From an uncultured Clostridia bacterium (lineage in GTDB: Bacteria > Bacillota > Clostridia > Christensenellales > UBA1242), in NCBI GenBank assembly GCA_947589655.1, contig CANQCE010000002.1, positions 1 through 32,269 on the forward strand: a DNA stretch of 32,269 nucleotides, written 5' to 3'. A model generated the notes under the pieces. It was not told the DNA's origin. It ran no database searches and saw only the letters and a list, made by a program, of their open reading frames with translations. Shown one piece after another: positions 1 to 7,555 of the stretch (within the stretch, counting starts at the first letter, position 1; every line of letters starts with the position of its first letter). The position numbers and the translations under genes are program-made.

Positions 1-431
1 GCATTTCAACCGTTTTGAACCCTATTCGCGAAAAGGCGCTTACGCGTGCTGCACTTGAAACCTTGGCAATAATAGCATACAAACAGCCAATTACAAAACT
101 TGAAATTGAAGATATAAGGCGTGTTGGGTGCGACTATGCAATACAAATTTTAACTGACCAAAACATGATTGAGGTTGTTGGCCGCAAGGATGCCGTTGGC
201 AAGCCTTTGCTTTTTGGGACCACAGACAACTTTTTAAAAAGGTTCAATTTAACCGATTTGGCTGAACTTCCTGATTATGATGGGTTGCTTGAAAGAATAC
301 GCGTGATTGAAACTGGCGAGGACGAAAAGAGTGACAGCCTTTATAACGAATTTAAATTACCAGACGAAGAAATCCCTGAATTTTTAAAGGAAGAAGAAGG
401 GGTGCAAAAAGTTACAGGCGAGGGAGTGTGA
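1..431 (+). CDS. scpB: ScpB, segregation and condensation protein B (5' end missing)
   Basis: C-terminal part of the kleisin-associated ScpB subunit of the SMC-ScpA-ScpB condensin that compacts and separates chromosomes. The reading frame is open from base 3, so the start lies outside the window. The visible part carries the second winged-helix domain: the hallmark segment ALETLAIIAYKQPIT is followed by an IRRVG stretch, a GKPLLFGTT loop and a final FNLTDLAELPD helix, all typical of the family. The last 40 residues are acidic and variable, as is normal for ScpB tails. A hairpin terminator follows 15 bases after the stop, so this is probably the last gene of its operon. The family call is by motif recognition; only about 142 residues are visible. 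Confidence 0.93.
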   Translation, partial: ISTVLNPIREKALTRAALETLAIIAYKQPITKLEIEDIRRVGCDYAIQILTDQNMIEVVGRKDAVGKPLLFGTTDNFLKRFNLTDLAELPDYDGLLERIRVIETGEDEKSDSLYNEFKLPDEEIPEFLKEEEGVQKVTGEGV

Positions 432-445
432 AAAACTGCTCAAAT

Positions 446-470
446 AAAAGGCCGTTTAGCGGTCTTTTTA
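446..470 (+). terminator. Intrinsic terminator after scpB
   Basis: A 9-bp stem (446-454 with 460-468, one G-U pair) has a 5-base loop, and the T-rich 3' arm continues into a T tract. It closes the scpB transcript. Confidence 0.8.
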
Positions 471-517
471 TTTTTGTGAAAAGTGTTATCCACTTTGCTG
501 GCAACATAAAATAGTTT

Positions 518-655
518 GTGGACAAGCAAAAATCTTATGGAAAAAACTATCAACAAAGAAAGTTGAAACACAGACTTTCTTTGCGTCTTTTTATATCCGT
601 TTTGGTTGCCTGTCTGGTTGCCGTTATGGCAATTTTTCTTTTTGTTAAGGAGTGA
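518..655 (+). CDS. Possible small single-pass membrane protein (45 aa) before the site-2 protease
   Basis: Open frame from GTG 518, or from TTG 563 for a 30-aa version, ending with TGA at 653-655. The N-terminal part is basic and polar (KSYGKNYQQRKLKHR). It is followed by one hydrophobic helix of about 20 residues (LFISVLVACLVAVMAIFLFV) and a KE end. That topology, a positive cytoplasmic tail then a single helix, fits a short membrane anchor. Its stop lies inside the ribosome site region of the downstream protease, so the two could be translationally coupled. In sporulating Firmicutes the gene before SpoIVFB is the membrane-anchored SpoIVFA. A shrunken functional analogue is conceivable, but I see no sequence proof. 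There is no convincing ribosome site for either start. Confidence 0.35.
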   Translation: MDKQKSYGKNYQQRKLKHRLSLRLFISVLVACLVAVMAIFLFVKE

Positions 656-657
656 AT

Positions 658-1491
658 TTGAGCAAAATTTTTAAAGTGCATCCCATCAGTTTGCTTATAT
701 GGGTTTGGCTTTTTGTGGTGATTGGCGTTTGGGTTGCAACGGCATATTTGCTTGCAATTTTTATTCATGAACTGGGGCACTTTATTGTGGCAAAGCGGTT
801 GGGATACAAGTTGTCAAGATTTTCGCTGTCGCCATATGGGGTGGAACTTGCGTTTTTTCAACAAAACATACAAATCTCTGACGAGGTGAAAATTGCACTG
901 GCTGGGCCGCTGGCAAATTTAATCTCTGCATTTGCCGTGGTTGGGGTGTGGTGGCTGCAACCATCCATTTATGCTTTTTCAGCGGACTTTGTTATGGTGA
1001 GTGTGGTCATTGCGCTGTTCAATTTATTGCCTTGTTATCCATTGGATGGTGGCAGGGTTTTTATAGCCGCATCTTCTCAGTTTTGCAGCAGGCGGATGGC
1101 ACAAAAATTAACAAAAGTTTTAAATGTTGCATTTGCAATTTTCTTTTTAATTTTGTTTGTTGTCTTTTTGTTTGTAAATTTTAATCCAACTTTTTTTCTG
1201 TTCTCTTTCTTTTTAATATCTGGACTTTTGGACCTTAACTTTTCCACCAAATTTGAAAAGATAAACATATTCACAAAAGAAGTAAAAAACTTTGAAAAGC
1301 CGTCTTTTAAGTTGATAAACAAAGATGTAACTTTAAGCGAACTGCTTTTGAAAATGGAAACATCCAAAACCCAAATTTTTGTTTTGCAACTTGACAATGG
1401 CAAACTTGTCAATTTGAGCGAAAAAACAATTCAAAAATTAATGTTAAATTATCCATTAAATACAAAATTAAAAGAAATTATAAAAAATTAA
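658..1491 (+). CDS. Site-2 (M50) intramembrane metalloprotease, SpoIVFB-like
   Basis: Polytopic membrane zinc protease of the M50 family that cuts substrates within the membrane. The zinc site HELGH lies at about residues 37-41, in a hydrophobic segment. The second signature NLLPCYPLDGG lies at 122-132 and supplies the third zinc ligand (Asp 130). About five hydrophobic segments fill residues 10-185. The C-terminal 70 residues are soluble and could be a reduced CBS-like domain as in SpoIVFB; the total of 277 aa is close to that protein. TTG 658 is preferred because AAGGAG at 647-652 stands five bases before it, whereas GTG 652 overlaps that ribosome site. In Bacillus the relative activates sigma-K, but nothing else here shows sporulation, so the substrate is unknown. 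Confidence 0.85.
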   Translation: MSKIFKVHPISLLIWVWLFVVIGVWVATAYLLAIFIHELGHFIVAKRLGYKLSRFSLSPYGVELAFFQQNIQISDEVKIALAGPLANLISAFAVVGVWWLQPSIYAFSADFVMVSVVIALFNLLPCYPLDGGRVFIAASSQFCSRRMAQKLTKVLNVAFAIFFLILFVVFLFVNFNPTFFLFSFFLISGLLDLNFSTKFEKINIFTKEVKNFEKPSFKLINKDVTLSELLLKMETSKTQIFVLQLDNGKLVNLSEKTIQKLMLNYPLNTKLKEIIKN

Positions 1492-1530
1492 AAAAATGCC
1501 AAAATAATTGTTTTTTTCGGCATTTTTTGG
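1491..1530. terminator. Bidirectional terminator between convergent genes
   Basis: The arms AAAAAATGCC (1491-1500) and GGCATTTTTT (1519-1528) are perfectly complementary, with an 18-base loop. Runs of A and T on the two sides allow termination of the protease transcript on + and of the 148-aa gene on -. Confidence 0.8.
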
Positions 1531-1606
1531 CATTTATTTTTTTGTTCGATAATCATGAACTGAAAAATATTTTTTATTATTTTTTCTTCTTTATTTTTAT
1601 TTAAAT

Positions 1607-2053
1607 TTATTTTGTTGTAAGAAAAGGCAAAAGTCGGTCAATATTTTTTCGTTCAAATTCATACAATCTTTCTGCAATTTCATCAAGTTCTGCAGAGGTG
1701 TTTTTGTGGTCATCTTTGTCTTTTATAAGGGTGATTATTCCCATAAATGTTCCCATAAGCATCATCTCGGCTATATTGCGTGTGGATTTGTCCATCATGG
1801 TGCCCATATTTATGGCACTCCAAAGTTTTGCTTTTTCCATCCAGTTGTTGTCTTTAATGCCTTCTATCTTTTCTGCTTTGGCAAAGTTTTCGCACTCTTT
1901 TGAAAGGCAGTTGTATTCATCTTCTTCTCTTGCCAATTCTTCAATAAGTTCATCATCGGAGACCTTTGGCATGATGTCATCTATAGATTGCAGTGCCGTG
2001 CGAGTGTTCTGGTAAAGGGCGTTTAAATATTTTATAATTTTTTCGTTTTCCAT
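1607..2053 (-). CDS. Conserved helical protein of unknown function (Clostridia type)
   Basis: A 148-aa soluble, almost entirely helical and acidic protein. It has no signal peptide or membrane segment. It looks like a family of uncharacterised Clostridia proteins that share an N-terminal LYQNTRTALQSID-like helix and a central KDNNWMEKAKLW and INMGTMMDKSTRNIAEMM region. The helix pattern suggests a four-helix bundle reminiscent of ferritin-like folds, but no metal-ligand set (paired ExxH) is visible, so I do not assign an enzymatic role. The start is supported by GAAGGAG eight bases before ATG. It is a single gene between a bidirectional terminator and a divergent cyclase gene. The resemblance is from memory of the family and was not searched. 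Confidence 0.75.
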   Translation of the reverse strand: MENEKIIKYLNALYQNTRTALQSIDDIMPKVSDDELIEELAREEDEYNCLSKECENFAKAEKIEGIKDNNWMEKAKLWSAINMGTMMDKSTRNIAEMMLMGTFMGIITLIKDKDDHKNTSAELDEIAERLYEFERKNIDRLLPFLTTK

Positions 2054-2173
2054 TTGTTTCTCCTTCGGTTTTATTTTGTTTCATATTCGACAAAATATTC
2101 CAATATTTGCGCACAAAAATTTTTTAACAATTTTTTTATGCATGAAAATGTCAATCTTTCTCACACTACAACC

Positions 2174-3586
2174 ATGAGAACTTCAACTAAAATTTTACTT
2201 GTTCTGGCAGTTGCCACTTTGGTGCCAAGCGTATTCTTGACCAAATTTTTGATTGCAGCCATTGTGCCAACAGGCAAGGGGTTTACTTTTAACTTCACTC
2301 CACTTGCGTGGGTTGGGCTTGCTTTTATGATTGTTTCTAATATTTTTGTGGGCATTTTGTTTTTTAGATTTTTAAAAACCCAACGCCTTTCTAATATGCT
2401 GTTTTTTTCGCTGGCGCCGCTTACGCTTTTTTATGCCGTGGCAATGGTTTATATTGTCAGCGTTAAAGACATGTCTGGCACCACTGCACAATCTGTAAGG
2501 GCAACGCTAAACATAGCAAAAACGGAAGCCTCACATAATGAACTGCTTTGGGCAGGCATTGTTACGCTTGTTTATTTGGTGGCACTGTTTGTGATTATCT
2601 TATTTGGCTGTAGGCCTTTGTCAAAAGTGGAAAAAGCCACAGAAAAATTAGGTGACGGACGCATTAAGAATGACAAATTTAAGGTGGGCGGCGGAAAGCA
2701 ATTTCAAGAGATTGAAAATTCGTTAAACAAAATAAATTACAACATTAAAGAGAAGGAGAATAAGATAAGGCAAACCAATTTGGAGGCGCAAAAATTTATT
2801 CCTAAACAATTTTTTAAATTTTTGGGGAAAAGCAGCATAGAGGAGTTGGAACTTGGCAATCAGGTAAAGAAGACTGCCACCACACTCTTTTGCGATTTAA
2901 AAAGCACAAAAAACAGCAGAAGTTTAAGTTTGGAGGAGAATTTTAATTATATAAACTCTTATCTTAAAACCGTGGCACCGCTTGTGAGGAAATATGATGG
3001 GTTCATAGACAAATATTTGGGGGATGGCGTTCTTTCAGTTTTTGGAAAACCGCAAGACGCCATTGAGTGTGCACACGCCATTTTGCGTGCCATTGATGTG
3101 AAAAATAAAAGCCAAAAGGAACTGCCGGCAATTGATGCAAGAATTGCCATCAACACAGGCGAGGTTATATTTGGAATTGTTGGAGACCAAGAACACAAAA
3201 GTCCAACCATTATAAGCGATGTTGTAAATTTGGCTAGCAAAATGGAGGAGATAAACTTATACATTGGCACAAAACTTTTAATAGCAAAAACATCACTGAA
3301 CGAACTTCCGCAAAACTTTGAATTTGATTATCGCTACACTGGCGAACTTTCGTTGGACAAGTTTAAAATTCCACTGTTTGAAAGTTTGAATTATTATTCT
3401 AAAACAAAGAAAGAGAAATTAAAGAAATTGAGGAACAAATTCGAGGCTGGGGTGAGAGCGTATAACGAGAAAAAATATGACGAGGCAAAAGCGTTGTTCG
3501 AGGTTATGCTACACTATGTTCCAGACGACCAGCCTTCTTTTGTGTATTTTAACCGTGCTGATGAAAAATTGAAGGAAACGGCGTAA
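2174..3586 (+). CDS. Membrane-bound class III adenylate/guanylate cyclase-domain protein
   Basis: A four-helix membrane region (about residues 6-30, 43-66, 74-96, 126-146) is followed by a HAMP-like linker and coiled coil (147-205), then a class III nucleotide cyclase catalytic domain (about 207-400). The linker PKQFF leads into it. Metal-binding Asp candidates are D241 (LFCDLK) and D284 (DKYLGDGVL). The substrate-orienting segment reads DVVNLASKMEE, keeping the Asn but with Lys where Arg is common. The last 60 residues form a TPR-like hairpin (AYNEKKYDEAKALFEVML). The likely product is cyclic AMP, but specificity cannot be read safely. Neither ATG 2138 nor ATG 2174 has a clear ribosome site. 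I chose 2174 because the first membrane helix starts at once after it. The gene has no partner genes. Confidence 0.82.
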   Translation: MRTSTKILLVLAVATLVPSVFLTKFLIAAIVPTGKGFTFNFTPLAWVGLAFMIVSNIFVGILFFRFLKTQRLSNMLFFSLAPLTLFYAVAMVYIVSVKDMSGTTAQSVRATLNIAKTEASHNELLWAGIVTLVYLVALFVIILFGCRPLSKVEKATEKLGDGRIKNDKFKVGGGKQFQEIENSLNKINYNIKEKENKIRQTNLEAQKFIPKQFFKFLGKSSIEELELGNQVKKTATTLFCDLKSTKNSRSLSLEENFNYINSYLKTVAPLVRKYDGFIDKYLGDGVLSVFGKPQDAIECAHAILRAIDVKNKSQKELPAIDARIAINTGEVIFGIVGDQEHKSPTIISDVVNLASKMEEINLYIGTKLLIAKTSLNELPQNFEFDYRYTGELSLDKFKIPLFESLNYYSKTKKEKLKKLRNKFEAGVRAYNEKKYDEAKALFEVMLHYVPDDQPSFVYFNRADEKLKETA

Positions 3587-3616
3587 AGCCTTTGGGCTTG
3601 CTTGCTAAAGAAAAAA

Positions 3617-3637
3617 CAACCTAAAAAGGTTGCTTTT
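3617..3637. terminator. Bidirectional terminator between cyclase and leucine-rich-repeat genes
   Basis: A 6-bp stem (3617-3622 with 3627-3632) and AAAA loop is followed by a T run on + and by six T residues on -. It sits between two convergent genes. Confidence 0.75.
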
Positions 3638-3638
3638 G

Positions 3639-4295
3639 TTATTTTCCATCTCTGCCGTCAATCGCTGTTGTGCGGAAGCTTGACGCTTCTTTCTGTGGCG
3701 CTACTGGCTGAGTGTCTTCTTCTTTTATTCTAACAAATTCTGCACCATATGGGAATTGTGATTTAAATTCTTTTGTCAGTTTTTGCTGTGGCGAAACGAA
3801 CACTGTTTTAATTGGGCAACCCCAAAAAGTGCGTTTGGAAGCAAATTCAGGGTTGGCAGCCTTTAAAGTTACCGAGCTAAGCCTATAACAATCTGCAAAC
3901 GCAAAAGCACCAATTTTGGTTACATTTTCAGGAATTTCTATTGACCTTAAATTAAAGCAGTCTTTAAATGCAGAATCTCCAATTTCTTTTAACGAACTTG
4001 GCAGGTTAACGGATTTTAATGTTGTGCAATGGAAAAATGCTTTTGTGCCGATGCTTTGCAATGTTTCTGGCAAAATTATGCCTTGCATATTAAAGCAATC
4101 ATGAAAAGCAAGTTCCCCAATTGAAGTTACTTTAGGTTTTATAGAAACAGTTCCTTTAAGCTCATAAGCATCACAGAAGGCTCTTTCGTCAATTTGTGTG
4201 ATATTTTCAGGCAGTTCCAGTGAACCGTTACGCACATTTATGTATTTAATCCATGGCGGCGTAATGCGAGGGAAATCATATTTATAAAATGGCAT
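3639..4295 (-). CDS. Leucine-rich-repeat protein, BspA/LRR_5 type
   Basis: A 218-aa protein with about five BspA-type repeats of roughly 23 residues between residues 27 and 155. Each fits the pattern LPxxLxxIGxxAFxxCxxLxxV, for example LPSSLKEIGDSAFKDC. There is no signal peptide, membrane helix or anchor, so it should be cytoplasmic, unlike many BspA-type surface proteins. The C-terminal tail (about 175-218) is polar and low-complexity. The start has an AAGGAG site eight bases upstream and a perfect consensus promoter further up. These repeats usually form binding scaffolds; the partner is unknown. Confidence 0.85.
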   Translation of the reverse strand: MPFYKYDFPRITPPWIKYINVRNGSLELPENITQIDERAFCDAYELKGTVSIKPKVTSIGELAFHDCFNMQGIILPETLQSIGTKAFFHCTTLKSVNLPSSLKEIGDSAFKDCFNLRSIEIPENVTKIGAFAFADCYRLSSVTLKAANPEFASKRTFWGCPIKTVFVSPQQKLTKEFKSQFPYGAEFVRIKEEDTQPVAPQKEASSFRTTAIDGRDGK

Positions 4296-4315
4296 AGTTT
4301 TTCTCCTTTTTGCTT

Positions 4316-4344
4316 ATTATAACGCAAGGTGCGGGGTTTGTCAA
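4316..4344 (-). promoter_or_regulatory. Consensus sigma-A promoter for the leucine-rich-repeat gene
   Basis: Read on the minus strand: TTGACA (4339-4344), a 17-base spacer, then TATAAT (4316-4321). Both hexamers match consensus exactly. The transcript should begin near 4309, giving a leader of about 14 bases. Confidence 0.85.
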
Positions 4345-4377
4345 TACCAAAAAATAAATTTGCTGTTAAAACTTTTC

Positions 4378-4407
4378 TTGACATATATTTGCAATTTGTA
4401 TTAAAAT
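4378..4407 (+). promoter_or_regulatory. Promoter placing transcription start at the ATG of the TM2 gene
   Basis: TTGACA (4378-4383), an 18-base spacer, then TAAAAT (4402-4407). ATG 4414 starts six bases after the -10, where transcription normally begins, and no ribosome site is present. This suggests a leaderless mRNA. Confidence 0.6.
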
Positions 4408-4413
4408 TAAAGC

Positions 4414-5088
4414 ATGAAATTCCAGAAAAAGCCTGCAACTTTAAAAAAATGCCCAAGATGTGGCAATAAATGCTTGATAAATCAAACCAAATGTGAGGAG
4501 TGTGATTTGGTTTTTTCACGCCTTCAATATGCTTCTAACAAGGCTGCCAAGAAAAAACTATTGCATTTTGATAAAGATTATGTTATCTACACCAATCAAT
4601 TGCCAAAAGATATCAAATATTGGAAACTGGTGATATACTCAATCTTTCTGGGGCTTTTTGGTGGGCAATATTATTATGTTGGAAAATATTTTAAAGGGCT
4701 TTTAATGAGCCTTGGCTCTATTTATCTATTTTTGTGCACAATTTTCAATGCGCAAATATATGAGTATATGGAAAACAATTATTTGTTTGTGCCTATAGGT
4801 ATTTATGCATTGGCTTGGATTATAAGTGTGGGGTTTGTTTTAACAAAAAAATTTAAAGTGCCAATTTATATTGATGAAAAACTTATTCAGGACGAAAAAG
4901 CCAGCGTCAGGGCAGAGTATGACAGGCTGGGCAAGGATATTAAGGCAGAAAATCAAAAATTGAAAAAGGAAAAGAAGGCAAGGGTGGCGAAGGCGACAAA
5001 AACCGCTGAAAAGCCGAGCGAAGAACCAGCGAAGGAACCAGCAAAGCAGGGCGAAGAAAATGTAAAACATGAGGGAGGCGAGAAGTGA
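4414..5088 (+). CDS. Zinc-ribbon plus TM2-like membrane protein
   Basis: A 224-aa protein. It has an N-terminal zinc ribbon with CxxC pairs at C13/C16 and C27/C30, then a membrane region from about residue 68 to 145. The first two helices are joined by LGLFGGQYYYVGKYFKG, which fits the TM2 domain pattern, and a third helix follows. The C-terminal 70 residues are charged (Lys, Glu, Ala, Pro rich) and should be flexible and cytoplasmic. The function of TM2 proteins of this kind is not established. The gene overlaps the start of mnmA by four bases (GTGA), so the two are probably translated in a coupled way. The start appears leaderless. Confidence 0.75.
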   Translation: MKFQKKPATLKKCPRCGNKCLINQTKCEECDLVFSRLQYASNKAAKKKLLHFDKDYVIYTNQLPKDIKYWKLVIYSIFLGLFGGQYYYVGKYFKGLLMSLGSIYLFLCTIFNAQIYEYMENNYLFVPIGIYALAWIISVGFVLTKKFKVPIYIDEKLIQDEKASVRAEYDRLGKDIKAENQKLKKEKKARVAKATKTAEKPSEEPAKEPAKQGEENVKHEGGEK

Positions 5089-6152
5089 GAATTGTTGTTG
5101 GAATTTCTGGCGGCGTGGATTCAAGCGTGGCGGCATATCTTTTAAAGCAGCAGGGGCACGAGGTTATTGGTCTGTTTATGATAAATTGGGAAGAAGGTGA
5201 ACAATGCACAGCAGAGGACGATTACGAGGATGTTAAAAGGGTCTGTGCGCGCATTGGCATACCTTACTTTTCAGTTAATTACGCAAAAGAATATTATGAG
5301 CGTGTTTTTCAATACTTTTTGGATGAATATAAGGCAGGAAGAACGCCAAATCCAGATGTGTTATGCAATAGAGAGATTAAATTTGGTCCATTTTTGGAAA
5401 AAGCTAGGGCTTTGGGCGCAGATATGATTGCCACGGGGCATTATGCAAAAACTTATCAAGAAAATGGAAAAACATATTTGGCAAAAGCCAAAGATTTGAA
5501 CAAGGACCAATCTTACTTTTTGAATCAACTTTCACAGGACCAACTTTCCTCCGTGATTTTTCCGCTTGCGGATATAGAAAAGCCGCAAGTTAGAGAAATA
5601 GCCAAAAAGTTGGGGCTTTCCACGGCGGAGAAAAAAGATTCAACCGGCATTTGCTTTATTGGAGAGAGAAATTTTAGAAAATTTTTAAAACAATATCTTC
5701 CAGCACAAAGCGGAGATATTTGCACGCTTGATGGAAAAGTTGTTGGCAGACATGAGGGGCTTATGTATTACACCATTGGGCAGCGCAGGGGGCTTAATAT
5801 TGGCGGCAGGGCTGACGGCAATGGGGAGAGGTGGTTTGTTTTGAAAAAAGACCTTGAAAAAAACATTTTGTATGTCAGCCAAGGCGAGTGTGAGGAACTT
5901 TTTTCAAACGGCCTTTTGGCAACGGATTTTAACTGGATACCTGAAAAGCCAGAAGCAAAAGAGTTTGACTGTCTGGCGAAATTCCGCTATCGTCAGCCAG
6001 ACCAAAAGGTGCATGTTAAAGTGTTGGATGACAACAAAATTGAGGTGACTTTTGCCGAAAAACAGCGTGCCATAACCGAAGGTCAGTTTGTTGTTCTTTA
6101 CCTTTCTGACGGCAGATGCTTGGGCGGCGGAATAATTGATAAGAAATGGTGA
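5085..6152 (+). CDS. mnmA: tRNA-specific 2-thiouridylase MnmA
   Basis: Thiolates U34 of Lys, Glu and Gln tRNAs at the wobble base using ATP and a sulfur carrier in the cytoplasm. The PP-loop SGGVDSS is at residues 8-14. The two catalytic cysteines are visible: C94 in NPDVLCNREIKFG and C190 in DSTGICFIGER. GHYAK (118-122) and the C-terminal beta-barrel (IGQRRGLNIGG onward) are complete, and 355 aa is the normal length. The GTG start overlaps the preceding stop by four bases and has GGGAGG upstream, so expression is probably coupled to the TM2 gene. Nothing is abnormal in the sequence. Confidence 0.97.
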   Translation: MRIVVGISGGVDSSVAAYLLKQQGHEVIGLFMINWEEGEQCTAEDDYEDVKRVCARIGIPYFSVNYAKEYYERVFQYFLDEYKAGRTPNPDVLCNREIKFGPFLEKARALGADMIATGHYAKTYQENGKTYLAKAKDLNKDQSYFLNQLSQDQLSSVIFPLADIEKPQVREIAKKLGLSTAEKKDSTGICFIGERNFRKFLKQYLPAQSGDICTLDGKVVGRHEGLMYYTIGQRRGLNIGGRADGNGERWFVLKKDLEKNILYVSQGECEELFSNGLLATDFNWIPEKPEAKEFDCLAKFRYRQPDQKVHVKVLDDNKIEVTFAEKQRAITEGQFVVLYLSDGRCLGGGIIDKKW

Positions 6153-6156
6153 CTGT

Positions 6157-6189
6157 TGCATAATACAACAATATATGGCGTATTATGCA
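6157..6189. repeat. Inverted repeat between mnmA and murA, operator-like
   Basis: TGCATAATAC (6157-6166) and GTATTATGCA (6180-6189) are perfect 10-bp inverted repeats around a 13-base centre. ACAATATAT recurs at about 6168 and 6201. No T tract follows the repeat, so it looks more like a protein-binding site than a terminator. The regulator is unknown. Confidence 0.5.
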
Positions 6190-6221
6190 TTGCATATTAC
6201 CACAATATATTGATTTTAAAC

Positions 6222-6259
6222 AAAACAAGTTTTCTTAAAAACCAAAAACTTGTTTTTTT
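6222..6259 (+). terminator. Terminator after mnmA
   Basis: The 12-base arms AAAACAAGTTTT (6222-6233) and AAAACTTGTTTT (6245-6256) are perfect inverted repeats, and a T run follows. The T run abuts the -10 of the murA promoter. Confidence 0.8.
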
Positions 6260-6261
6260 AA

Positions 6262-6273
6262 TACAATGAATAT
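6262..6273 (+). promoter_or_regulatory. -10 element immediately before murA
   Basis: TACAAT (6262-6267) ends six bases before ATG 6274. There is no ribosome site and no good -35 hexamer at 16-18 bases. If used, the mRNA would start at or next to the ATG. Confidence 0.4.
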
Positions 6274-7548
6274 ATGAAAGAAAAAACTGATTGTTTAAGT
6301 GACAAACTGCTCATTTTTGGTGGGAAAAAACTTTCTGGGCATTTGCAGGTTGACGTATCCAAAAATGCATATTTGCCTATTTTGGCTGCAACTGTTTTAT
6401 GTGACGGCGAAGTGTTTTTGGACGATTATATTCCTTTGACTGATTTTGTTTGTATGCGAGAGATACTGGCAAAGTTAGGTGTGAAATCTTATGAAACCAA
6501 TGGCGGACTTTATTTGGACGCGCGAGGGGGCAAAAATGAAAAAATTGGTTTTGAGTGGACACAGAAAATTAGGGCATCCATATTCCTTTTGGGTGCGCTT
6601 TTGGGAAAATATAAAACTGCGTGCATCTCCTATCCGGGCGGTTGCAACATTGGGTCACGGCCTATAGATTTACATATCAAGGGGCTTAAAAGCCTTGGCG
6701 TTAAAGTTTTAGAGCGCCATGGGATGTTATACTGCGATGGCAGCGAAATGAAATGCGGCAAGGTCTGTTTAGATTTTCCAAGTGTGGGGGCAACTGAAAG
6801 TTTGATGATGTGCGCCTCTGTTTTAAAAGGCACAACTGTGCTTAAAAACATTGCAAAAGAGCCAGAGATTGTGGATTTGCAAAACTTTTTAAACGCAATG
6901 GGTGCCAAGATAAGCGGCGCAGGCACCGACCAAATTGTAATTAAAGGCGTGCCCAAGTTGCATGGCGGACAATTTTCGGTTATGCCAGACCGCATTGTGG
7001 CAGGAACATATCTTTTGGCAGCCGCCACTTGTGGTGGAGATATAACGCTTGACAGGTTTGTTCCAGAGCACAATGAAAGTTTATTATCAATTTTAAAGCA
7101 ATCTGCTTGCAAAATTACTTTAAAAAATGATATGATAAGGTTGAAAGCCGACAAGAGATTGAAATGCGTGGAAAATATACAAACTTTTCCGTTTCCGTTT
7201 TTCCCGACAGATTTGCAAACGCCTATCATGGTGCTGGAAAGCGTAAGTAAAGGGCATTGCAAACTGCAAGAGAACATCTTTGAAAATCGCTTTGGGGCGG
7301 TGCCTGAACTTGTGAAGATGGGTGCAAAGATAGTTGTTGAGGGGCGTTGTGCATATGTTGAAGGCGTGGAAAAGTTGTATGGGGCGGACATTTTTGCCAC
7401 GGACCTACGTTGTGGTGCTGGGTTGGTGATTGCGGGTTTGAAGGCGGAAGGCTTTACAACCCTGCACAATGTGCATTACATAGACCGCGGATATGACAAG
7501 ATTGAGCAGAAATTTCAAACTCTTGGCGCTGACATTAGAAGAATTTAA
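6274..7548 (+). CDS. murA: UDP-N-acetylglucosamine 1-carboxyvinyltransferase (MurA family)
   Basis: First committed step of peptidoglycan synthesis: transfer of enolpyruvate from PEP to UDP-GlcNAc in the cytoplasm. The active-site loop PGGCNIGSRPIDLH carries C124, the residue that fosfomycin alkylates. K30/N31 in VSKNAYLPIL and D313 in FFPTDLQTP match the other catalytic positions. The length (424 aa) is normal for the family. A DivIB/FtsQ-like gene follows after seven bases, an arrangement that groups wall synthesis with division. The N-terminus is about eight residues longer than usual. Many Firmicutes carry two MurA paralogues, and I cannot tell which this is. Confidence 0.93.
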   Translation: MKEKTDCLSDKLLIFGGKKLSGHLQVDVSKNAYLPILAATVLCDGEVFLDDYIPLTDFVCMREILAKLGVKSYETNGGLYLDARGGKNEKIGFEWTQKIRASIFLLGALLGKYKTACISYPGGCNIGSRPIDLHIKGLKSLGVKVLERHGMLYCDGSEMKCGKVCLDFPSVGATESLMMCASVLKGTTVLKNIAKEPEIVDLQNFLNAMGAKISGAGTDQIVIKGVPKLHGGQFSVMPDRIVAGTYLLAAATCGGDITLDRFVPEHNESLLSILKQSACKITLKNDMIRLKADKRLKCVENIQTFPFPFFPTDLQTPIMVLESVSKGHCKLQENIFENRFGAVPELVKMGAKIVVEGRCAYVEGVEKLYGADIFATDLRCGAGLVIAGLKAEGFTTLHNVHYIDRGYDKIEQKFQTLGADIRRI

Positions 7549-7555
7549 GGGGATT

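Noticed and set aside
486..526. DnaA-box-like motifs (TTATCCACT and the complement of TTGTCCACA) before the site-2 protease gene
   Set aside because: Only two imperfect copies, no AT-rich unwinding array and no dnaA/dnaN nearby, so not evidence for an origin.
6630..7469. Long antisense frame (279 codons) opposite murA
   Set aside because: murA is clearly the gene, with active-site motifs. The antisense product has no family features and is a codon-bias shadow.
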